DNA of 64,000 nucleotides, taken from NCBI RefSeq assembly GCF_014649835.1, contig NZ_BMTU01000007.1:62001-126000 (forward strand). The letters run 5' to 3'. The first letter of the stretch is position 1; each line of letters opens with the position of its first letter. The notes below the pieces were generated by a model, which ran no database searches, was not told where the DNA came from, and was given only the letters and a program-made list of their open reading frames with translations. Positions 44,133 through 52,108 of this stretch are shown here, one piece after another. The translations under genes were made by a program, and so were the position numbers. This DNA comes from Streptomyces pilosus. GTDB lineage: Bacteria > Actinomycetota > Actinomycetes > Streptomycetales > Streptomycetaceae.

Positions 44133-44151
44133 GTGGACCATTCATGGACAG
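44133..44151 (+). promoter_or_regulatory. Candidate integrase arm site, right end
   Basis: GTGGACCATTCATGGACAG, 61 bp before attR, matches the 28830-28848 copy in 17 of 19 positions and in the same orientation. Proposed arm-type site. Confidence 0.55.
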
Positions 44152-44212
44152 CCACCAGCCGGTTCGCATCGGCGAAGCCTGTGACCAGCGCCTTGCCTGC
44201 GAGGCGAAGGGC

Positions 44213-44326
44213 CCTCCGGAGCCGTGTGCGCAGGTTCGAATCCTGCCGGGGGCACCCTGTATGAGGTGCCCAAAGACCCCGTCACCAGCGGAAACGCTGA
44301 GAACGGGGTCTTCGCGTATGTGCAGG
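44213..44326. repeat. attR: right direct repeat with 3' part of tRNA-Arg
   Basis: 114-bp copy of 28681-28794 with one difference (44260). It starts in the anticodon loop region and so is only a 3' tRNA fragment, not a second gene. It includes the second terminator hairpin (44273-44312). Confidence 0.93.
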
Positions 44327-44363
44327 TGTGTGCGGGTCGGAGCGGCCGGGTTCGGGGTGTCCC

Positions 44364-44747
44364 TCAGCCGGCGTTCGGCCACTCTTCCGGAGGCGGGGGT
44401 AGCTCCGGGGCGTTCTGTCGTCCCGCCTGCCGTGCGTTCTCTCCTCGCAGGCTCGTCAACCACGGCCACAGATCAGGTAGCTGCTGTGCCGGGCAGGCTA
44501 GACGGTGCTCGATGCGGCAGCGCTGGAACTGATCTGGCGGGCACACCCCGTGGACCGTCACCCGTCCATCGGACAGCTCTATCCATCGGTGCTCCGCCGG
44601 CACTGTGTGAGCCGGCGGATGCATGGTCGGCTCCAGTAGCACCCAGTCCTGGTCGAGTGTCGCCACCCGATCCTGCAGCAGCCCGCAGAACAGGCAGCGG
44701 GTCCGTCCACCACCCAGCCGCCGCGGCTCTTCCTCCGAGGTCCCCAT
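44364..44747 (-). CDS. DUF6083-like small cysteine/histidine protein
   Basis: A 127-residue protein. TRCLFCGLLQDRVATLDQDW, then PAHTVPAEHRWIELSDGRVT and CRIEHRLACPAQ: a probable zinc site with a W-x-LSDG motif seen in DUF6083 proteins of Streptomyces. ATG 44747 (MGTSEEEPRRLGGG) is chosen; the frame is open to 44945 and the extra part has another CxC, so the start may be upstream. Often linked to regulatory genes, function unknown. It is the first chromosomal gene after attR. Confidence 0.62.
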   Translation of the reverse strand: MGTSEEEPRRLGGGRTRCLFCGLLQDRVATLDQDWVLLEPTMHPPAHTVPAEHRWIELSDGRVTVHGVCPPDQFQRCRIEHRLACPAQQLPDLWPWLTSLRGENARQAGRQNAPELPPPPEEWPNAG

Positions 44748-45323
44748 GCCCTGAGGGTCGCCAGTCCGGCAGTCGAGGCGTAGGGCGCGAACCGGACGAA
44801 ACCCTTGAGACAGCCGTCCGCCGGCGGGGCGAAACGTGACGCGGCAGGTGCAGGCAGCAACCAACGGTCGGCGGTACTCGGCCGAGATGCGGCGGAACCT
44901 CCGGCTGCTGTGAGTGGAAGGGCTTCCGTCTCCTCCGGTGAGCACTTGGCTCGCACAACGGCTGCCTGCGTGCGTGCGGACTTCCTTCCAGGCGCAGTAT
45001 CACGTCAAAGGGACCGACCACTCCCCCACGCTTGTCGGCAGCGTTGGGCGTCGTGTGCGGGCCCCGGCAGGCCGACGAATCGGTGACCACGCCCCGGACC
45101 CGGTCACCGCATGGACGGCTGGTTGGACGGAAGACGGTGGCTGTCCGCAGTCGCTGGATGTATTCACGCAAGGCGTGGGGACGTGTCAGCAGCCACAAGT
45201 ACAGTAGGGGCCCGGCTCTGAAGGTGGACTCCGCTTTTGCTCGACGGCAAGGCCTGCGTCACCGGAGTCCGGAGGTCGGATGCGGCCGGGGCACGTGATG
45301 TGCGCATTCTAGGGGGATGGCGA
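44748..45323. other. Region without a convincing gene
   Basis: About 575 bp. Several open frames exist, but codon pattern and composition give no support, apart from a possible N-terminal extension of the DUF6083-like gene (to 44945). Possibly degraded coding sequence. Confidence 0.4.
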
Positions 45324-46079
45324 ATGGCGAAAATCAGAGGCACCTACGAATATCCCGATGACCTGACTCCTGGCCAGGCCAAGGATGGCGGCCTACATCA
45401 CAACCTGTACGACGACGGGCATCTCGTCGGCCATGCGAAGTTCATTCCTGATGATGACGTTGAAGAATATTCGTCATCGGATCTTCCTCCGTTCAACCCG
45501 CACGAACCCGACTGCAACTGCGAGGCGAACTCCCGACCGCGTGAGCGACTGGACCCCGAGGAGGTACTCGAGGCCCTGGTGACCCTCGTCAAGGCCGTGG
45601 AGTGGGCTGCGCCGAGGGTCAGGAGATGGTGGAGCAACCAGGCTCTCCCCCTGGTGAGATCCGTTCGCAACAAGCTTGCGCGTTCTCGCGACGCTCACGA
45701 TCCGAGTGCACCTCCCGCTTCGGCCACGTGGGTTCGACCTGCACCTACGGAGGCTCCGCAAGAAGCGTCGGCTGAGCGTGAAGATCATCGAGTCGGCATG
45801 AGTAGCGAAGAGGCGGCAGCGCGACTTTCCGCAGCCATTATGGCCAGGCTCTTCAGCGATGAGCAGGTGAGGATCCTGCGCGACGCTCGCATCGAAGGCG
45901 ATGCCACGTCGTTGGAGTTGAGTGAGGGGCCGAAACCCACACCTCAGCAGATCAGGGAGAGTGTCCGGCTGACTCTCGAAGAGAATCGCTCGTTGCTGAC
46001 GAAGGAGACCGTCGCTGAACTCGAGAAACATCTCGCGAGTTTGCAGGTCAGCAGCGGGGTGCGCGCTATTGAGAAATGA
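45324..46079 (+). CDS. Unknown protein, charged, with tail of helices
   Basis: A 251-residue protein not recognised. Start ATG 45324 (MAKIRGTYEYPDDLTPGQAK) with GGGGGA at 45312-45317. N-terminal half acidic with CNCEANSRPRE, middle with WAAPRVRRWWSNQALPLVRS (possible amphipathic helix), linker rich in P and A, C-terminal part amphipathic helices (MSSEEAAARLSAAIMARLF, VRLTLEENRSLLTKETV). Coding pattern moderate. No membrane segment or enzyme motif. Confidence 0.6.
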   Translation: MAKIRGTYEYPDDLTPGQAKDGGLHHNLYDDGHLVGHAKFIPDDDVEEYSSSDLPPFNPHEPDCNCEANSRPRERLDPEEVLEALVTLVKAVEWAAPRVRRWWSNQALPLVRSVRNKLARSRDAHDPSAPPASATWVRPAPTEAPQEASAEREDHRVGMSSEEAAARLSAAIMARLFSDEQVRILRDARIEGDATSLELSEGPKPTPQQIRESVRLTLEENRSLLTKETVAELEKHLASLQVSSGVRAIEK

Positions 46080-46270
46080 TCGATTCGGGATGGCGCATCA
46101 CGGCAGTACACCAGGCAGTGCCTGGCTCGCAGTTCGTTGCGGCTGCCGACGGAATCGGCGGCCGCAACGCGCGTCTCGTGCGGCGGTGCAGCCGCGGGCT
46201 GGGTTTGCGGGGGGCGGCAGCGTGAGGCGCCTTGTCCCGGGTGGGCGAACGGGGGTGTGGGGAAAGGTAA

Positions 46271-46732
46271 CTATTCCTGCCAGGTTCCGTTGCGCATGAT
46301 GACTCTTCCGCGCAGTTCCGGTTCGCCGCGCCATGCGCGCACGGTTTTCGGGGGCACGCGTAGGTAGAGGAAGGTGCCCTCTTCCGTGCGTGGGTCCCAG
46401 CCGAACTTGTCGGTGAACGCGTCTGCGGCGTCCTGGGGCACCTGTCGGGCAGGGAAGCACTCGGCTTCGCCCTGGAGGAGGACCACGTCATAGGTGTCCT
46501 GCAGGGCCAGGCGCACGCGCGGTTCCGTGCGGACGTTGCGTGCGGTCGCGGACGTGGCGCTGGTGCACATCCACACGGCTCGGCCGTCCCAGAGGAACCA
46601 CAGCGGCACCTGGTGCGGGCCGTGGTCGGGGTGCGCCGTGGACACCCAGATGTCGCGCTCGGTGGCGAGGCGCGCCAGGGCGTCGCGGGTGCGCTCCGCC
46701 GTGGGGCGGCGGACTGGTCCGGTGGTCTCCAT
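46271..46732 (-). CDS. Pyridoxamine-phosphate-oxidase/F420-type split-barrel protein
   Basis: A 153-residue split-barrel flavin or F420 binding protein. TERDIWVSTAHPDHGPHQVPLW, LWDGRAVWMCTSATSATARNV, then PRVRLALQDTYDVVLLQGEAE: the typical PPOX fold of F420H2-dependent reductases. ATG 46732. Substrate unknown. It stands alone, convergent with the preceding gene. Confidence 0.82.
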   Translation of the reverse strand: METTGPVRRPTAERTRDALARLATERDIWVSTAHPDHGPHQVPLWFLWDGRAVWMCTSATSATARNVRTEPRVRLALQDTYDVVLLQGEAECFPARQVPQDAADAFTDKFGWDPRTEEGTFLYLRVPPKTVRAWRGEPELRGRVIMRNGTWQE

Positions 46733-46882
46733 GGCGACCGAACCTAGTCGCGCAGGCGGGGTGAGCGCATGAGGCGCTGGGACTACGTCCGGCGACCGAG
46801 GTGCGGGAGGCCCGGGTTGTGGTCGGCGGCGGCCGATGCGCTCCATGGCGCCGCGGCGGTGTGTGTGCACTCAGTAGGGGTA

Positions 46883-46946
46883 AGTAGCGCTACTCAGGGG
46901 CGAGTTGTTCGTCTGCTTCAGCATGGTGGGCATGCTGAAGCAGACG
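46883..46946 (+). repeat. Palindrome and 15-bp hairpin at the start of a membrane-protein gene
   Basis: AGTAGCGCTACT (46883-46894), a perfect 12-bp palindrome. CGTCTGCTTCAGCAT (46910-46924) pairs perfectly with 46932-46946 over a 7-nt loop, covering both candidate ATGs (46923, 46932). Confidence 0.75.
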
Positions 46947-47351
46947 CTGGATGTCGGGCTGGCGGTCCTGTTGACGGGTGCCGAGATGGCTGCGCTGGCT
47001 CTCTTCTTGTTTGTCCTGGGCCTGGAGAAGTGGGCTGCCCAGGGCCAGCGGGTCGCGGATCGGACGGGGCGGGTCTTCCTGGTGTTGGGCCTGGGGGCCA
47101 CCGGGTCGGCGGCGCTCAGTTACGGCTGTGCGCGGGCCGGACTGTCGGCTACGTGTGTGGCACAGGCGGTGTGGGCTCTCCTCCTCGCGTGTGTGCTGGT
47201 CGTGGGAGCAGGGAACGAATGCTGGACGCGGATCGCGAGGAACCGGCTGCGGCGCCGGTTACGGCGTGAGCGTCTTCGTTGGCACCGGTCCCAGCGGCGT
47301 GAGGAGTTCGGGCATGTGGCGGCTCCTGTCCGACGTCGGCGGTGGCGGTGA
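46923..47351 (+). CDS. Small membrane protein of unknown function
   Basis: A 142-residue protein, MVGMLKQTLDVGLAVLLTGA. Three hydrophobic segments (about 10-32, 50-72, 78-98) and a highly basic tail (RIARNRLRRRLRRERLRWHR). High third-position GC supports coding. The start is uncertain: ATG 46923, ATG 46932 or TTG 46905. The start region sits inside a strong hairpin. No family recognised. Confidence 0.6.
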   Translation: MVGMLKQTLDVGLAVLLTGAEMAALALFLFVLGLEKWAAQGQRVADRTGRVFLVLGLGATGSAALSYGCARAGLSATCVAQAVWALLLACVLVVGAGNECWTRIARNRLRRRLRRERLRWHRSQRREEFGHVAAPVRRRRWR

Positions 47352-47402
47352 GGGCGGTGCTCCGTCGTCGGTGGGACGGTCGTCGGCGAGGGGCGGGAGG
47401 GG

Positions 47403-47711
47403 TCAGTAGAGGATGACCCTCCAGCGTTCGACCCACCGGTGCCGGTCGCCGGCCGTTCCGCGGATCAGGACGCGGTCGTCCTCCAGTCGGTGGACGCTGC
47501 CGTAGAGGGTCGCGTGGGGCAGGTCCGCCCGGACGGTGTCGTGGATCTCCAGGTCGGTTTCCACCGGCCGGGACCAGGTGTGTCCGCAGCGGTCGCAGAG
47601 GTAGCCGACGGACTCGGGCCGCGCGGTGGAGGGCGGGGTGCCCGGGCGGACCGCTTCGTCGGAGCAGCGGGGGCACGGGTCGGCGGTGCGGGGGCCGGAC
47701 TGACGGGACAT
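47403..47711 (-). CDS. Zinc-ribbon protein
   Basis: A 102-residue protein with two cysteine knuckles, CPRCSDEAVRPG and CDRCGHTWSRPVE, a classic zinc ribbon, then a beta-rich part with DTVRADLPHATLYGSVHRLE and WVERWRVILY. ATG 47711. Possibly nucleic acid binding. No close neighbour of known function. Confidence 0.7.
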   Translation of the reverse strand: MSRQSGPRTADPCPRCSDEAVRPGTPPSTARPESVGYLCDRCGHTWSRPVETDLEIHDTVRADLPHATLYGSVHRLEDDRVLIRGTAGDRHRWVERWRVILY

Positions 47712-47806
47712 CGGGTCATTGTCCGGGGCGGGGGCCGCCAGCGGGACCGCGGGCCCGGGTGGTGTGGGGGAACACCGGCCGGGCCCGCGGTGGTTGGGGG
47801 GCGCGG

Positions 47807-48373
47807 TCACGTGGGGGTGCCGGTGCGGCCCAGGCGGAGGGCGGAGACGAGGAAGAAGACGCCTCCGAGGAAGGCGTAGCCGGCCAGGTTGGTCAGGGTG
47901 GCGCCGTCCTGGCCCGCCTGGGCGAAGAAGGAGGCGCCGGCGAGGGCGGAGATGCCGCCGCTGGCGATCATCGCCCACTGTCCGCCCAGTTGCCGCCGGG
48001 AGACGCCGACGGCGAGCTGGACGAGGCCCGCGGTGACGGCCCAGACGCCCCAGATCCGGAGGACCGCCGGGATGCCGGACGTGGCGGCGATGGCGAGACC
48101 GGCGCCGGTGAGGGCGCTGAGGGCGATGTTCAGGTACAGGTGGCGCACGGGGCCCGCGTGCGTCCTGGCGGACCGGACGTCGACGACGGCACAGCCGACG
48201 TCGAACAGGGGATAGATCACGAGGAGCGTCGCGCTCAGCGGGCCCAGGGTGTCGGCGGTCGTGAACAGCAGGGCGGCCCAGGCGGCGGCGAAGGCGAAGC
48301 GTACGAGGTACAGCTTCCGCAGGGCCCTGGGGACGGCGGTGCGGGTCGGGAGCGTGTCGATGAGGGTGTCCAC
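47807..48373 (-). CDS. Multi-pass membrane protein (DUF308-like), TetR target
   Basis: A 188-residue protein with five or six predicted helices (FAFAAAWAALLFTTAD, LLVIYPLFDVGCAVVDV, YLNIALSALTGAGLAIAATS, LRIWGVWAVTAGLVQLAVGV, ISALAGASFFAQAG, YAFLGGVFFLVSAL). HdeD/DUF308-like. Divergent from a TetR gene, with two operators between them, so it is probably repressed by that regulator. Start GTG 48373. Confidence 0.78.
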   Translation of the reverse strand: MDTLIDTLPTRTAVPRALRKLYLVRFAFAAAWAALLFTTADTLGPLSATLLVIYPLFDVGCAVVDVRSARTHAGPVRHLYLNIALSALTGAGLAIAATSGIPAVLRIWGVWAVTAGLVQLAVGVSRRQLGGQWAMIASGGISALAGASFFAQAGQDGATLTNLAGYAFLGGVFFLVSALRLGRTGTPT

Positions 48374-48411
48374 GCGGATGCCTTCCAGGTGAGGGGCGAA
48401 GTGAATAGCGA

Positions 48412-48480
48412 GGGAGAACGTTCGGTCTACCTGGATTCAAGAGGGCTGCCGCGTCCACTGTCAAGACCGAACGTTCTCCC
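48412..48480. promoter_or_regulatory. Twin TetR operators (17-bp inverted arms)
   Basis: GGGAGAACGTTCGGTCT (48412-48428) and its exact reverse complement (48464-48480), 35 bp apart, with GAACGTTC palindromic inside each. It covers both divergent promoters. Typical of TetR autoregulation. Confidence 0.85.
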
Positions 48481-48505
48481 TCTTTGCTTTGATACGCTCG
48501 GCCGC

Positions 48506-49108
48506 ATGAGTCGGGGCAGTCGGGACACAGAGCGTGGTAGTACGTCCGAGGCGCGGGCGAGGTTGCTCGCGACGGCGACGAGGATCTTCTACGCCGAGGG
48601 GATCCATTCCGTCGGTGTCGACCGGATCATCGCCGAGGCGCAGGTCACCCGGGCGACGCTCTACCGGCACTTCTCCGGCAAGGAGGAGCTCGTCCTCGCC
48701 TATCTGGACCTGGCCGACCAGGGGATCCGGGGACAGGTCGAGGCCGCGCGGACCAGCGGTGAGTCACCGGACGACAACGTCCGGGCCGTCTGCCGGTCCA
48801 TCGCCGACGGCATCCGGTCACCCGGGTTCCGCGGGTGCGCCTTCCTCAACGCGGTGGCCGAGTATCCCGACCCGGCCCACCCCATTCACCGGGCCGTGCT
48901 CGCCCACCGCGAGTGGTTCCTCGCCACGGTCACGGAGCTGCTGGCACTGGCCGGCCACACGCCCGCCGACGCGGCCGGCCGGCACCTCGTCATGCTCAGG
49001 GACGGTGCCATGGCGGCGGGCTGCCTCTTCGATCCGGGCCTGGTGACTGAGACGTTCCTGGAGGGTGTCGAGGGGATCATGCGGAACCGCACCGGTTCCG
49101 CGCCATGA
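48506..49108 (+). CDS. TetR-family repressor
   Basis: A 200-residue repressor. N-terminal HTH: ARARLLATATRIFYAEGIHS, then VDRIIAEAQVTRATLYRHFS. C-terminal ligand domain helical with a cysteine at GCAFLNAVAEYPDP (YezE/TetR_C_11-like). ATG 48506. Adjacent twin operators and a divergent membrane protein suggest control of an efflux or stress function. Confidence 0.92.
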   Translation: MSRGSRDTERGSTSEARARLLATATRIFYAEGIHSVGVDRIIAEAQVTRATLYRHFSGKEELVLAYLDLADQGIRGQVEAARTSGESPDDNVRAVCRSIADGIRSPGFRGCAFLNAVAEYPDPAHPIHRAVLAHREWFLATVTELLALAGHTPADAAGRHLVMLRDGAMAAGCLFDPGLVTETFLEGVEGIMRNRTGSAP

Positions 49109-49225
49109 CGGCTCCACGTCGGCCGGATGTCCGGCCGGCGTATGCGGGCGGGGCGAGGTGGCGCCCGGGGCCCGCTTACCGTGGGCAGCCCCGTCCCGCC
49201 GGGCAGGATGCGGTGGTCGGGTCAC

Positions 49226-49480
49226 TCAGGCATGTTGCATCGCCGTGTGCCGGCAGAACTCCCTTTCGCAGACGTTGCCGTCGTCGTCGGACGGAACGAA
49301 GCTCGAGCAGGTACACCTGTAGCAGTACAGGGGTCCGCCCGGGTCGTAGTCCGCGTCACGCAGGCGCGCTTCAGCGGCCTCACGTGCCGCGCGCCACTGG
49401 CTCTCCAGCTCGGCGAATTCGGCTTCGTTCTGCTCGAACGCCGCGCGCTGGGCGTCAGTGAGATCGGTTCGCGGTTCCAT
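49226..49480 (-). CDS. Small zinc-finger-like protein
   Basis: An 84-residue protein. N-terminal helix (TDLTDAQRAAFEQNEAEFAE) and C-terminal cysteine/histidine cluster YCYRCTCSSF...VCEREFCRHTAMQHA, with several C and H ligands. ATG 49480 with GGAGG upstream. Unknown function. Confidence 0.65.
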   Translation of the reverse strand: MEPRTDLTDAQRAAFEQNEAEFAELESQWRAAREAAEARLRDADYDPGGPLYCYRCTCSSFVPSDDDGNVCEREFCRHTAMQHA

Positions 49481-49791
49481 GGCGCCTCCACGGATCAGGG
49501 GGGGGCTGAACTCCCCGGACGCGGCGTCGCGTTCCACAGTTTCGGCGAGCAGCGCCCGGACGAGGGGGTCGGGGTTCGCGCTCGTGGGCAGGCGCGGAAG
49601 CGTGCGATCGCGTAGAGGTCGACCAGCGAACCACCGCAGGTGGTGTCGAGTTCGCGAGTACTCTCAGCATGCGCCCGTCCCGGGCGGGCGGCAACCGGAA
49701 CCGATCCCGGCGGCTACGGCGCCCCCGGCCCGCTACCGCCCGCACGGTGCGGTCCGGTGCCTGCCGCACCGTCAGGCACCCTGCCGGACGG

Positions 49792-50661
49792 TCAGGTGCC
49801 GTGCGGGGTGTCCAGGCCCGGCCAGGTGGCCGTCACCAGCCAGTAGCGGGCCGTGAGGTGGACGCCGTCGTGGGTCGCGTAGGTGTGGAACGCGGCCGTG
49901 GCCGCCCGGTGGGCGTCGGCGACGGAGTCGGGGGTGGCGTCGCGGAGCCAGTGGCGCATCGGGCCCCAGCCGAAGAGGAAGGTGGCGGCGTCCGTCGCGT
50001 CCGTGCCCCACCGCTGCACCACTTCGAGCGGTTCCACGGCGATGCCGTCGAAGCCGGCCGCGCCGAGGACGTGGGTGGTGCGGGCGGGGTCCGCGAAGGC
50101 GGCCGGGCCCGTTTCCTGCTGCTCGGAGAAGTCGGGCAGGGTGACGTGGCCGGCCACGGCGGCGAAGATCACCGACTGGTCCATGGCGGTGAGCGGCTGG
50201 GGGCAGACGAAGGCCAGCCGGCCGCCCGGGCGCAGGGCGTGGCCGATGTTCGCGAACGCGGCGACCGGGTCGGCGAAGAACATGACGCCGAAGCGGCTCA
50301 GGGCGACGTCGAAGGACGCGGGTTCGAACGGGTGGACCTGGGCGTCGGCCTGGAGGTGGGTGACGTTGGTGAGGTGTTCGGCGGCGGCGGTCTCGCGGGC
50401 GCGTTCCAGCATGGGGGCGGAGAGGTCGACGCCGACGGCACGGTGTGCGGTGCGGGCGGCCAGCCTGGTCAGGCGGCCGTTGCCGCAGCCGATGTCCAGG
50501 ACGGTGTCCGTGTCGCGGATGCGGGCGGCGTCGAGGAGCGGGGCGTTGGCGGGGTCGTTGAGGGCGTCGTAGCGCGACTGGTGTGCCGCCCAGTGGCGGC
50601 CCTCGTAGCCGTTCCACGCCTCGTACTGGTGGGTGTTCACGATCCGTTTGTCGTCGGCCAT
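49792..50661 (-). CDS. Class I SAM-dependent methyltransferase
   Basis: A 289-residue enzyme. SAM loop VLDIGCGNGRLTRLAAR, acidic residue in VGVDLSAPML, and post-motif FDVALSRFGVMFFADPVAAF, HALRPGGRLAFVCPQ. Substrate unknown; UbiE/type 11 fold. It precedes the sigma/anti-sigma genes but is not clearly coregulated. Confidence 0.87.
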   Translation of the reverse strand: MADDKRIVNTHQYEAWNGYEGRHWAAHQSRYDALNDPANAPLLDAARIRDTDTVLDIGCGNGRLTRLAARTAHRAVGVDLSAPMLERARETAAAEHLTNVTHLQADAQVHPFEPASFDVALSRFGVMFFADPVAAFANIGHALRPGGRLAFVCPQPLTAMDQSVIFAAVAGHVTLPDFSEQQETGPAAFADPARTTHVLGAAGFDGIAVEPLEVVQRWGTDATDAATFLFGWGPMRHWLRDATPDSVADAHRAATAAFHTYATHDGVHLTARYWLVTATWPGLDTPHGT

Positions 50662-50731
50662 GGGTCATATGGTGCCGTGCGGGGCGGGTTCCCGGGGGTC
50701 GCCGGTCGCTTCCCGCGCGGTCGCGCGTGCC

Positions 50732-50776
50732 GGTGCGACCGGTGCGACCGGCGCGACCGGTGCGACTGGTGCGACC
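50732..50776. repeat. 9-bp minisatellite, five copies
   Basis: GGTGCGACC-type units at 50732, 50741, 50750, 50759 and 50768 with one or two changes each, in the gap before the membrane partner gene. Confidence 0.85.
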
Positions 50777-50800
50777 GGTTCTCCGCTCGTTATCCGGAGC

Positions 50801-51493
50801 TCATTCCCCGGAGGCCCCCGGCAGGGCGGTCGTCACGTCCGCGCTCGGGACGGGTGTCGAGCGGAGGTCGATCCCGTCGCCGACCCGGACGCGGCGGTAG
50901 AACCACTCCGCGTCCGTGACGCTCATGCCCACCCAGCCGGAGTCGGCGGACAGTGCCATGAGGGCCTTGGTGTCGAAGGCGAGGCCTCCCGCGTAGACGG
51001 GCTGTTGGGCGGGGGTGCGCAGTTCCACCATGTACGGGACCTTGACCTCGGTGCCGGACTCGGGGCGGCCCTCCAGCGGCAGCAGGTCCATCTCCGTCTT
51101 GGCCCTGACGGTCAGCCGGGTGCCGGCCGGGAACCGGCCGAAGGAGTGCGAGTCGACCCGCATCACGCGGTCGCCGATCGTGAGGGTGTGGCGGCCCAGG
51201 TCGAGCACGCCCGACGACGTGGTCCGGGGGGCCGGGGTCGCCGGACCCGGGGGCGGTGCGTCGGAGGCCGCGCCCGGGAGGTGCCGGGTCCCGGTGGCTT
51301 CGCCGGTGTGCAGGGTGAGGGTGACGGCCGCCAGCACGCAGGCCGCGGTGGCCGCGGTGCCGAGGGCGAGGGCCGCCTTGCGGCGGCGGGAGCGGCGGGT
51401 GGCGCGGCTGCGGATCTCCGCGGCGGCCACACGGGGCGGTGTTTCGTGTTGTGCCGCCAACGTGCGCAGGGCGGCGCCGAGTTCATCCGACAC
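50801..51493 (-). CDS. Membrane-anchored partner of the sigma factor (anti-sigma-like)
   Basis: A 230-residue protein. Short cytoplasmic head (DELGAALRTLAAQHETPPRV), basic region RRSRRRK, one helix (about 40-62), then a Pro/Ala linker and an extracellular beta-rich domain (LDLGRHTLTIGDRVMRVDSH, VELRTPAQQPVYAGGLAFD). Starts GTG 51493 and overlaps the sigma gene end, the standard sigma/anti-sigma layout. No zinc HxxxCxxC motif is seen, so it is not a ZAS-type. A role is inferred from context. Confidence 0.75.
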   Translation of the reverse strand: MSDELGAALRTLAAQHETPPRVAAAEIRSRATRRSRRRKAALALGTAATAACVLAAVTLTLHTGEATGTRHLPGAASDAPPPGPATPAPRTTSSGVLDLGRHTLTIGDRVMRVDSHSFGRFPAGTRLTVRAKTEMDLLPLEGRPESGTEVKVPYMVELRTPAQQPVYAGGLAFDTKALMALSADSGWVGMSVTDAEWFYRRVRVGDGIDLRSTPVPSADVTTALPGASGE

Positions 51494-52003
51494 GGCCGCC
51501 CTCCTTCCAGGCCGGCTGCTCCTGCTCGGCCTCGTCCACCGCCAGGTGTCTGGCCAGTGCCGCCCGTCCGCGGGACAGCCTGGCCTTGACCGTGCCCACG
51601 GTGCGCCGGTCTCGGAGGCTACCTGTTCGACGCTGAGGTCGCACAGGTGGTGCAGGACGATCGCCATGCGCTGTGCCTCGGGGAGCCGGCGCAGCGCCGA
51701 GACGAGGGCGGTGCGGTCGGGTCCGGGTCCGGGGGTGGACTCGGGGGGCGGGGTGCGCCGCACCAGTTCCAGCCAGCGCTTCGCGCGCCGCCAGCGGCTC
51801 ACCGCGAGACGCATGGCGACGGTGCGTATCCAGGCTTCGGGGGCCTCGTCGGCGCGCAGCTTCCTGCGCCGGTCCCAGGCCCGTACGAACGCCTCCTGGA
51901 CGACGTCCTGGGCCTCGCCGAGGTCGCCGGTGAAGGCGTGGAGCTGCCCGGTCAGCCGGGGGAAGGCGGCCGCGTAGAAAGCGTCGAACTCGTCCTCGGT
52001 CAT
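51483..52003 (-). pseudogene. ECF sigma factor (SigE-family) with a 1-bp deletion
   Basis: From ATG 52003 the frame reads MTEDEFDAFYAAAFPRLTGQ, LGEAQDVVQEAFVRAWDRRR (region 2), and RLPEAQRMAIVLHHLCDLSVEQ (region 4 start). It then runs into PWARSRPGC and opens into the next gene. One added G near 51597-51604 restores APVGTVKARLSRGRAALARHL and a stop at 51483, a 173-residue protein. So the present frame lacks the HTH of region 4 and fuses to the partner protein. Real decay or sequencing error cannot be told here. Confidence 0.82.
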
Positions 52004-52108
52004 GCCCTCCACCGGAGTCTCGGATTTTCCCCTGCAACCCGCCCGCCACCGCCACGCGTACAGGTCGTGCAGGTCGCGCACATCGAAGCACACCCCTGGA
52101 GGAAGACG

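Larger units (their letters stand above)
28728..44259. mobile_element. AICE-type integrative and conjugative element, about 15.5 kb
   Basis: Bounded by the tRNA-Arg-derived direct repeats, with the intact tRNA on the left. It carries the full AICE gene set: tyrosine integrase, Xis, HUH replication initiator, Spd-like spread proteins and an FtsK-like translocase. Cargo is an HNH nuclease, a PP2C/HTH pair, an HATPase, an XRE regulator, a YbjN protein and a type II RM cassette. An IS5-family element is nested at 39926-40785. GC content drops sharply in the cargo at both ends, unlike the backbone, so cargo was gained separately. All key backbone genes look intact, except one small frameshifted gene. 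Confidence 0.93.

Noticed and set aside
44213..44284. Second tRNA-Arg gene
   Set aside because: Only the 3' half from the anticodon region is present. There is no acceptor 5' strand or D-arm. It is the attR remnant.
44914..45298. Small plus-strand genes in the gap after the DUF6083-like gene
   Set aside because: Frames overlap each other, start without ribosome sites, and show no third-position GC signal.
46769..47269. 166-codon plus-strand frame overlapping the 46923 membrane protein
   Set aside because: The overlapping frame at 46923-47351 has membrane helices and a better codon pattern. This one is R/G-rich without features.
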